Assembly: GCF_900114015.1 (NCBI RefSeq)
Contig: NZ_FORN01000037.1
Coordinates: 1 to 61,150 of the forward strand
Length of the DNA: 61,150 nucleotides
Direction: 5' to 3'
Source: Caulobacter sp. UNC279MFTsu5.1
GTDB taxonomy: Bacteria > Pseudomonadota > Alphaproteobacteria > Caulobacterales > Caulobacteraceae
Of this stretch, positions 54,615-61,150 are shown piece after piece. A program made the translations under genes and the position numbers. The notes below the pieces were generated by a model. That model did no database searches, was not told the DNA's origin, and was given only the letters and a program-made list of their open reading frames with translations. The stretch's first letter is position 1. Every line of letters begins with the position of its first letter.

Positions 54615-55690
54615 GACCCTCCCCCATGACGACCCGCACCGCGCTCGCCGCCATGATCCTGATCGCCTCGACGGGCCTGACCGCCTGCGGCGACAAGAAG
54701 GACAAGGACGCCTCCAAGCCGGCCGCCGCCCAGGCCCGCGCCGTCAGCGTCGGCTCGGTCGAGACCCGGCCGCTGGGCGGCGGAGTCGAGGCCTCGGGCC
54801 AGCTGGTCTCGCGCGAGGAGGCCGCCGTCGGCTCGGAGCTCAGCGGCTACCGCGTGGCCCGGCTCTATGCCGACGAGGGCGACTGGGTCCGGGCCGGCCA
54901 GCCGCTGGCCCAGCTGGACGCCACCCTGCTGCGCGCCCAGGTCGACCAGCAGGCGGCCCTGACCGCCCAGGCCCAGGCCGAGGCCAAGCGCGTCGCCGGC
55001 CTGGACGGCCAGGGCGTGCTCAGCCAAGAGCAGATCGAGACCCGCCGCTACCAGGCCAAAGCCCAGGAGGCGGCGCTGAACGAGCTGCGCACCCGGGTTT
55101 CGCGGATGACCATCACCGCCCCGGTCGGCGGCCGGATCCTGCAGCGCGGCGTCCAGCCGGGCCAGATCGCCGGCGGCGGGACCACCCCCTGGTTCACCAT
55201 CGCCCGCGACGGCCTGGTCGAGCTGGACGCCGAGGTCAACGAAGCGGACCTGGCGGGCGTGCGCGAGGGCCAGCCCGTTCAGGTCAGCCTGCCCGGCGGC
55301 CAGTCGGTGTCGGGCGTCGTGCGCCTGGTCAGCCCGCGGGTCGACAGCGCCAGCCGCCTGGGCAGGGTGCGGGTGCGCCTGCCCGTCCGTCCCGACCTGC
55401 GGCCCGGCGGCTTCGGCCGCGCCACGTTCGGGGCCTCCGGCGCATCGGTCACCGCCATTCCGGAGACCGCCATCCGCTACGAGGCCGACGGCCTGTACGT
55501 GATGACCGTCGACGGCGCCAACCGCGCCCACCAGACGCCGGTCAAGATCGGCCAGAAGGGCGGCGGCTGGGCCCAGTTGGTCCAGGGGCCGCCGGCCGGA
55601 ACCCGCATCGTGCTGGGCGGCGCCTCGTTCGTCACCGACGGCGACGTGATCCGCCCCGCAGTCGCCGCCATCCAGCAGGCGGCCCGCTGA
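54611..55690 (+). CDS. RND efflux periplasmic adaptor (membrane fusion protein), lipoprotein
   Basis: The 359-residue protein has an N-terminal lipoprotein signal, lipobox LTAC with Cys near residue 26, then the biotinyl-lipoyl-like half (SGYRVARLYADEGDWVRAGQPLAQLD), a helical hairpin, the second lipoyl half (ITAPVGGRILQRGVQPGQIAG), a beta-barrel and a membrane-proximal domain (VTAIPETAIRYEADGLYVMTV). It couples the RND pump to the outer-membrane channel. The start overlaps the channel gene's stop (ATGA) and its stop overlaps the pump start (TGATG), so the operon is tightly coupled. Confidence 0.92.
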   Translation: MRPSPMTTRTALAAMILIASTGLTACGDKKDKDASKPAAAQARAVSVGSVETRPLGGGVEASGQLVSREEAAVGSELSGYRVARLYADEGDWVRAGQPLAQLDATLLRAQVDQQAALTAQAQAEAKRVAGLDGQGVLSQEQIETRRYQAKAQEAALNELRTRVSRMTITAPVGGRILQRGVQPGQIAGGGTTPWFTIARDGLVELDAEVNEADLAGVREGQPVQVSLPGGQSVSGVVRLVSPRVDSASRLGRVRVRLPVRPDLRPGGFGRATFGASGASVTAIPETAIRYEADGLYVMTVDGANRAHQTPVKIGQKGGGWAQLVQGPPAGTRIVLGGASFVTDGDVIRPAVAAIQQAAR

Positions 55691-58600
55691 TGGCTGGCGA
55701 ACACAAGACCGGCGAGCTCCGCGTCTCCGCCTGGGCGATCAAGAACCCGATTCCCGTCGCGGTCCTGTTCATCGCCCTGATCATCGCCGGGATCGGCTGC
55801 TACATGGGCCTGCCCATCAAGCAGTTCCCCAATGTCGAGTTCCCCGCCGTGACCGTGACGGTCACCCAGAGCGGCGCGGCGCCCGGCGAGATGGAGACCC
55901 AGGTCACCCGCCCCGTCGAGGACGCGGTGGCCAGCATCTCCAACGTCAAGACCATCCGCTCGTCGGTGGTCCAGGGCGCCTCGACCACCACGATCGAGTT
56001 CAACCTCGGAGAGGACCTGCAGAAGGTCACCGACGAGGTGCGCTCCAAGATCGACCAGACCCGCGCCGTCCTGCCCAAGGAGGTCGACGAGCCGATCGTC
56101 CAGCGCCTGGAGATCACCAGCGCCCCGATCATCACCTACGCCGTCTCGGCCCCGAACATGAGCGCCACCGAGCTGTCGTGGTTCATCGACGACAGCGTCA
56201 CCCGCGCCCTGCAGGGCGAGAAGGGCGTGGCCCAGGTGGCCCGGGTCGGCGGCGTCGATCGCGAGATCAACGTGATCATCGACCCCGACCGCATGGCCAG
56301 CTTCGGCGTCACCGCCCCGCAGCTGAACCAGGCCCTGGCCAGCTTCAGCGTCGACGCCCCCGGCGGCCGCGCCAGGATCGGCGGCCGCGAGCAGACCCTG
56401 CGGGTGCTGGGCGCGGCCACCACGGTCGAGCAGCTGCGCGCCATCACCATCCCGGTGGCCGGCGGCCGCTACGTCAAGCTGACCGACGTGGCTCAGGTCG
56501 GCCAGGGCGCGGAGGAGGAGCGCGGCTTCGCCCGGCTCGACGGCAAGCCCGTGGTCGCCTTCCAGGTGATGAAGACCCGCGACTCCAGCGACGTCGCCGT
56601 CGAGGACCGCGTCAAGAAGGCCGTCGACGCCCTGGAGGCCAAGCAGCCGGGCGTGACGTTCGTGAAGATCTTCTCGACCGTCGACGAGACCCGCGCCAGC
56701 TTCGCGGCCACCGAGCACACCCTGCTGGAAGGCATGCTGCTGGCCTCGCTGGTGGTGTTCCTGTTCCTGCGGGAATGGCGCGCCACCCTGATCACCGCCA
56801 TCGCCATGCCGGTGTCGCTGATCCCGACCTTCGCCTTCATGGCGATCATGGGCTTCTCGCTGAACGTCGTGACCCTGCTGGCCCTGACCCTGGTCATCGG
56901 CATCCTGGTCGACGACGCCGTGGTCGAGATCGAGAACATCGAGAAACGCGTGGCCCGGGGCCAGAGACCGTTTATGGCGGCGATGGAGGGGGCCGACGCC
57001 ATCGGCCTGGCGGTCGTGGCCACCACCTTCACCATCGTGGCGGTGTTCGTGCCGGTGTCGTACATGCCCGGCACCCCTGGCCAGTTCTTCAAGGAATTCG
57101 GCCTGACCGTCGCCGTGGCCGTGCTGTTCTCGCTGGTGGTCGCCCGCCTGCTGACGCCGCTGCTGGCCGCCTATTTCCTCAAGCCGTCGAAGGACCCGCA
57201 TCCCCGGCGCGAGTTCGAGGGCTTCTATCGCGGCGTGCTTGACTGGTCGCTGGACCACCGGTTCCTCAGCATCGTCATCGGCACGGTGATCCTGATCGGC
57301 TCGTTCGCCCTGGCCGGCCTGCTACCCACGGCCTTCCAGCCGGCCGGCAACGCCAACTACTACTACCTGAAGGTCCAGGGTCCGCCCGGAGCGACCACGG
57401 CCGACATGGAGCGCACCGTCCAGTCGGTGACCGCCATGTTCCGCAAGCGCCCCGAGACCGCCCACGTCTTCGCCCAGGTCGGCTCGAACATCGGCAGCGG
57501 CTGGGGCGGCCAGAGCGGCGCCGATCTCCGCGACGCGACGATCACCATCGTGCTGAACGGCAAGCGCGACATGACGGTGACCCAGATCAAGCAGGCCGTG
57601 CGCGACGGCCTGCACGACATCCCCGACGCCCGCGTCAACCTGCTGGGCGACTGGGGCACATCGGAGGTCCAGACCATCCTGATCTCTGACGACGGCCCGC
57701 TGCTGGAGCGCACCGCCGCCCGGATCGAGCGCGAGATGCAGTCGCTGGGCACGGTAGCCGATCCGCGTCCCTCGTCGCCGCCCAGTGGTCCCGAGATCGT
57801 CATCCGGCCCAAGCCCGACGAGGCCGCCCGCCTGGGCGTCAGCGCCGCCGACATCGCCGCCATCGCCCGAGTGGCCACGGTCGGCGACATCGACGCCAAC
57901 GTCGCCAAGATGACCCAGGGCGAGCGGCGGATCCCGATCCGCGTGCGCCTGCCGGCCGAGACCCGCGCCGACCTCGACGCCCTGGGCGCCCTGCGCATCC
58001 CCACGGCCGGCGGCGGCACGACCCGGCTCGACACGGTCGCCGACCTGTCGTTCCAGGCCGGCCCGGCCAAGATCGACCGCTTCGCCCGCAAGCGGCAGGT
58101 GACCATCGAGGCCGACCTGGCCAACGGCGCCCAGCTGGGCCAGGCGATGGGCGATGTGGGCAAGCTGCCGACCATGAAGAACCTCCCCCCCGGCGTCGGC
58201 CCGGCCACGGCCGGTGACCAGGAGGCGTTTGTCGAGCTGTTCACCGGCTTCGCCATCGCCCTGCTGTCGGCGGTCGGCCTGGTGTTCGGCGTGCTGGTGC
58301 TGCTGTTCCGCAGCTTCTTCAAGCCGATCACCATCCTGTCGGCCCTGCCCCTGGCGATCGGCGGGGCGTTCTTCGCCCTGCTGGTCACGGGCCAGTCGCT
58401 GTCGATGCCGTCGCTGATCGGCTTCCTGATGCTGATGGGCCTGGCGGCCAAGAACTCGATCCTGCTGGTCGAGTACGCCATCGAGCAGGAGCGGGCCGGC
58501 ATGGACCAGCGCGACGCCATCCTCGACGCCTGTCACGAGCGGGCCCGGCCGATCGTCATGACCACCCTGGCGATGATGGCCGGCATGTTGCCCACCGCCC

Positions 58601-58830
58601 TGGGCATCGGCACCGGCTCGGAATTCCGCCAGCCGATGGCCGTGGCGGTGATCGGCGGCCTGATCACCTCGACCGTGCTGTCCCTGGTGCTGGTGCCGGT
58701 GGTCTACGAGATCGTCGACGACATCGAGCGCTGGCTGACCCCCAAGCTGTCACGCATGACCACCCCGCGCGAGGCCGAGGGCGCGACGCTGGCGCCGGTG
58801 GATCGGCTGCGGGGCGGTGGCGCTCGATAG
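55690..58830 (+). CDS. RND family efflux pump inner-membrane subunit (HAE1/AcrB-like)
   Basis: The 1046-residue protein has the usual length, twelve transmembrane segments and two large periplasmic loops. TM1 includes PIPVAVLFIALIIAGIG. The proton-relay Asp pair is in TM4 as GILVDDAVVEIENIEK near 407-408 (AcrB Asp407/408). The Lys of the relay is in TM10 as GLAAKNSILLVEYAIEQE (AcrB Lys940 counterpart). It probably expels hydrophobic compounds and antibiotics using proton motive force. The last 30 residues are variable. A palindromic repeat follows the stop. Regulation by the MarR protein at the head of the operon is inferred. Confidence 0.95.
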   Translation: MAGEHKTGELRVSAWAIKNPIPVAVLFIALIIAGIGCYMGLPIKQFPNVEFPAVTVTVTQSGAAPGEMETQVTRPVEDAVASISNVKTIRSSVVQGASTTTIEFNLGEDLQKVTDEVRSKIDQTRAVLPKEVDEPIVQRLEITSAPIITYAVSAPNMSATELSWFIDDSVTRALQGEKGVAQVARVGGVDREINVIIDPDRMASFGVTAPQLNQALASFSVDAPGGRARIGGREQTLRVLGAATTVEQLRAITIPVAGGRYVKLTDVAQVGQGAEEERGFARLDGKPVVAFQVMKTRDSSDVAVEDRVKKAVDALEAKQPGVTFVKIFSTVDETRASFAATEHTLLEGMLLASLVVFLFLREWRATLITAIAMPVSLIPTFAFMAIMGFSLNVVTLLALTLVIGILVDDAVVEIENIEKRVARGQRPFMAAMEGADAIGLAVVATTFTIVAVFVPVSYMPGTPGQFFKEFGLTVAVAVLFSLVVARLLTPLLAAYFLKPSKDPHPRREFEGFYRGVLDWSLDHRFLSIVIGTVILIGSFALAGLLPTAFQPAGNANYYYLKVQGPPGATTADMERTVQSVTAMFRKRPETAHVFAQVGSNIGSGWGGQSGADLRDATITIVLNGKRDMTVTQIKQAVRDGLHDIPDARVNLLGDWGTSEVQTILISDDGPLLERTAARIEREMQSLGTVADPRPSSPPSGPEIVIRPKPDEAARLGVSAADIAAIARVATVGDIDANVAKMTQGERRIPIRVRLPAETRADLDALGALRIPTAGGGTTRLDTVADLSFQAGPAKIDRFARKRQVTIEADLANGAQLGQAMGDVGKLPTMKNLPPGVGPATAGDQEAFVELFTGFAIALLSAVGLVFGVLVLLFRSFFKPITILSALPLAIGGAFFALLVTGQSLSMPSLIGFLMLMGLAAKNSILLVEYAIEQERAGMDQRDAILDACHERARPIVMTTLAMMAGMLPTALGIGTGSEFRQPMAVAVIGGLITSTVLSLVLVPVVYEIVDDIERWLTPKLSRMTTPREAEGATLAPVDRLRGGGAR

Positions 58831-58845
58831 CGCGCCCTCCTTCGT

Positions 58846-58886
58846 TGTCATCCCGGCCCTACGCTTCGCTTCGGCCGGGATGACAA
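58846..58886. repeat. Short member of the TGTCATCCCGG repeat family
   Basis: A compact 41-bp unit: TGTCATCCCGGCC-TACGCTTCGCTTCGG-CCGGGATGACA forms one clean hairpin. It is between convergent genes (RND and nuclease-like) and may serve as a shared 3' hairpin. Confidence 0.9.
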
Positions 58887-58911
58887 CCATGGGGGCAGTT
58901 GAGTCCAGACC

Positions 58912-59397
58912 CTAGTCCAGCAACGAATGGACCGTCGGCGCGCCCGCCGCCTTGCCGCTGATCGGTTCGCACCAGGCGAAGCGGCCGTTCAGGCCGTCGG
59001 TGCGCCGCGCCGCCAAGCCGGCCTCGTACATCTCCTGGCCCAGGTCGACGCCGTCCAGCTTGACGACCGCCAGCTGGCGATGGAACTCGTCGAAGCCCGC
59101 CGCCGGCTCGACGGCGATGTCGCGGGCGTCTTTGACCTTGGCCCGCACCCAGGCCAGGGTGGTCTGGGCCGCCGTGGCCTCGGCCCAGCAGCGGGCGTCG
59201 GGCACGCCCTGCGGCGCATAGGCGTTGGCCAGGCGCACGTGCTTGCCGTCGATCACCATGGCGTCGGCGCTCAGCACCCGCACGCGGTCGCCCAGGCCCG
59301 GCGGCAGGGCGATGGAGGCCGGCGGATCGGGCGTCCTCTGGCAGGCCGCGAGGCCGGCGCCCGCCAGGGTCAGGACGATGAGCTTGGTGCGGATCAA
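58912..59397 (-). CDS. Thermonuclease (SNase)-like lipoprotein with substituted catalytic Glu
   Basis: The 161-residue protein has a lipoprotein signal MIRTKLIVLTLAGAGLAAC (Cys19) and a short linker. The beta-barrel then reads RVRVLSADAMVIDGKHVRLANAYAPQG, where SNase enzymes have (V/I)xDGDTxxx-xxxxVRLxxIDAPE. Arg in KHVRL is kept, but the general-base Glu at the end of D-(A/T)-P-E is Gln (APQ), and the DGDT Asp-Thr pair is not conserved. The second Arg in FHRQLAVVKLDG is present. A nuclease activity is therefore doubtful, and it may be a binding protein or a non-catalytic relative. It stands alone. Confidence 0.7.
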   Translation of the reverse strand: MIRTKLIVLTLAGAGLAACQRTPDPPASIALPPGLGDRVRVLSADAMVIDGKHVRLANAYAPQGVPDARCWAEATAAQTTLAWVRAKVKDARDIAVEPAAGFDEFHRQLAVVKLDGVDLGQEMYEAGLAARRTDGLNGRFAWCEPISGKAAGAPTVHSLLD

Positions 59398-59454
59398 CAG
59401 ATCACCCCCGGTTTCGCAGCAGGATAACGTGTTCTCGCGGGGCCGGGAACCGGC

Positions 59455-60537
59455 CTAGGCCGGTGTCACCGCGCCGAACAGCTTGTCGGCGAACAGATCC
59501 AGGGTCTTCTGCGACAGGCTGGTGTTGTTGAGGATCACCACGCTGGTCCGGGTGTCGAAGCGGTGCCCCAGCACCGAGCGGTAGCCGGCGGTGTTGCCGG
59601 TCTCCCAGCCGGCCGGATAGGGCTTGCCGTCCACCCACAGGGTGCGGATCCGGCCGCCCAGGGCATAGCTGTCGCTGGCGACCTCGATGGTCCGCAGCGC
59701 CTGCTGCGAGGCCGGCGAAAGGAACCCCGTGTCGAAGATCCGGTGCGCGGCCTTCAGCAGGTCCGAGGCAGTGCTGCGATAGCCGCCGCTGGCGGTCATG
59801 AACGACAGGGTCGTGTTGGGTCGCCGCTGCGGCGGGGCGACCGCGGCGTAGCCGGCCGCCAGCCGGGGCGAGGCTTTCGCCGCGGGGCCGGCGTCGGTGT
59901 CCTTCAGGCCCAGCGGGTCCAGGGTGATCGTCCGCATGGCGTCGGCGTAGCCGCGTCCGGTCGCCGCCTCGATCACCGCCGTCACGATCATCCAGTTGGT
60001 CATGGCGTAGTCGAAGCGCGCGCCCGGCTCGAAGGCCAGGTCGCCCTCGGCATAACGCCGGACCGCTTCGCGCGCTGGCAATTCGAAGGTCAGCACCGTC
60101 GGATCGGCCTTGGCCGCCGACATGAAACCGTTGGGCACGCCGCTGGAATTGGACAGCAGCCGGCGCAGGGTGACCTTGGCGCCGGTGTCGGCGCGATAGT
60201 CGGGCAGCCAGGTGGTGATCGGCGCGTCCAGCGACAGCTTGCCGGCCTCGACCAGCTTCAGCACCGTCGTCGCGGTCAGCCACTTGGAGATCGAGGCTAT
60301 GCCGTAGACGGTGTCGAGGCTCGCCGGCTTGCCCGCCTCGATGTCGGCCAGGCCGAAGGCGCGGGCGTAGGTCGGCTTGCCGGCCTGGCCCAGCATGACC
60401 ACGCCGTTGAAGCCCTGCTCCTTGACGAAGGCGTCGACGAGCGGATTGTCGGCCTCCAGGGGCTTGGCGGCGAACGCCGCGGCGGGGGTCAGGGCCAGGC
60501 CGGCGCCGGCCAGCAGGAGGTCGCGTCGGTGCAGCAT
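59455..60537 (-). CDS. Exported serine hydrolase, beta-lactamase class C fold
   Basis: The 360-residue protein starts MLHRRDLLLAGAGLALTPAAAFA, a twin-arginine-like export signal with cleavage after AFA. The SxxK is ASISKWL (Ser82, Lys85). The Tyr block is FDYAMTNWMI, with the usual Y-S-N changed to Y-A-M. Later blocks are GGYRSTASDLLKA and the final strand. It is an EstB/DD-peptidase-like hydrolase of the periplasm, with unknown substrate. The start at 60537 fits the signal. No operon partner: the tuf gene lies upstream on the same strand but has its own terminator. Confidence 0.85.
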   Translation of the reverse strand: MLHRRDLLLAGAGLALTPAAAFAAKPLEADNPLVDAFVKEQGFNGVVMLGQAGKPTYARAFGLADIEAGKPASLDTVYGIASISKWLTATTVLKLVEAGKLSLDAPITTWLPDYRADTGAKVTLRRLLSNSSGVPNGFMSAAKADPTVLTFELPAREAVRRYAEGDLAFEPGARFDYAMTNWMIVTAVIEAATGRGYADAMRTITLDPLGLKDTDAGPAAKASPRLAAGYAAVAPPQRRPNTTLSFMTASGGYRSTASDLLKAAHRIFDTGFLSPASQQALRTIEVASDSYALGGRIRTLWVDGKPYPAGWETGNTAGYRSVLGHRFDTRTSVVILNNTSLSQKTLDLFADKLFGAVTPA

Positions 60538-60636
60538 GCAAGGCCCCGGTCGGGCCTCCGAGCGAGGCCTTGGCCAGGCTAGGGGGCGGCGGAGGCCGGG
60601 TCACCTTAAGGTGTCGTAATGCGGCGGTCCCCCAAA

Positions 60637-60668
60637 GCAAAAGGCCCCGGAGTTTCCTCCGGGGCCTT
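60637..60668 (-). terminator. Intrinsic terminator of tuf
   Basis: On the minus strand AAGGCCCCGGAG-GAAA-CTCCGGGGCCTT is followed by TTGCTTT. It lies 30 nt after the tuf stop codon, between tuf and the serine hydrolase. Confidence 0.9.
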
Positions 60669-60700
60669 CGCATTGTCAGCCGAAGCTAGATCGTTCGAGA

Positions 60701-61150
<450 letters not shown>

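Overview
The window is a high-GC chromosomal segment from an alphaproteobacterium, most likely Caulobacter or a close relative. The evidence is a CpdR-type response regulator (phospho-Asp51, C-terminal Ala-Ala), a single-chain ethylmalonyl-CoA mutase, TadE/TadG-type proteins, a NodT-type RND efflux operon, a fused indolepyruvate ferredoxin oxidoreductase beside an Lrp regulator, and many short palindromic intergenic repeats. I see no prophage, integrase, IS transposase, CRISPR array or rRNA. The segment is core and metabolic chromosome rather than an island. The species is an inference from gene content only.

Layout. 1-4200: tRNA-Val, cpdR, an N-formylglutamate amidohydrolase, a predicted small RNA on the minus strand (about 1864-1945), and typA. 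4200-12100: a GlsB-like membrane protein, a PLP aminotransferase, a repeat-rich gap holding a 23-codon remnant that looks like the end of a flavohemoprotein gene, a hybrid histidine kinase, an SDR enzyme, a GGDEF protein, an AHSA1-type protein and an extensin-like protein. 12100-21400: an MFS transporter, two overlapping small ORFs (possibly one frameshifted gene), ethylmalonyl-CoA mutase, DUF962, an XRE regulator, a phosphoesterase lacking an export signal, a PilZ protein and a glucokinase-like protein with a degenerate phosphate loop.

21500-34600: a TadE/TadG pair with a small third ORF, a Phd-antitoxin/PAS fusion, an ECF42-type operon (YCII, sigma factor, NTF2-like, VOC) with a perfect 10-bp inverted repeat and a candidate self-recognised promoter, an alpha/beta hydrolase, tRNA-Met(CAU), a glycosyltransferase, a PQQ-type sugar dehydrogenase lipoprotein, an FAD oxidoreductase and a solitary RHH-like protein. 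34600-48800: an unrecognised membrane protein, the indolepyruvate oxidoreductase divergent from lrp, a pirin, a type-2 adenine/adenosine deaminase, a DegT-fold protein without the PLP lysine, an acyl-CoA synthetase and a FadB/FadJ-like beta-oxidation enzyme. 48800-61150: a gap with an orphan plus-strand terminator, a serine hydrolase divergent from a double-TetR regulator, a MarR-controlled OMF-MFP-RND efflux operon, a nuclease-fold lipoprotein with a substituted catalytic Glu, a second serine hydrolase, and the 3' part of tuf.

Functional themes. Lipid and acyl-CoA metabolism recurs (ethylmalonyl-CoA mutase, acyl-CoA synthetase, FadB-like enzyme, SDR, double TetR), and two of these genes share an upstream motif. 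Cyclic-di-GMP and cell-cycle signalling is represented by CpdR, GGDEF, PilZ and the hybrid kinase. The efflux operon has a clear autoregulated architecture. The most unexpected element is the predicted 82-nt RNA upstream of typA: it has a consensus-like promoter, three hairpins, exposed anti-Shine-Dalgarno CU tracts and a textbook terminator.
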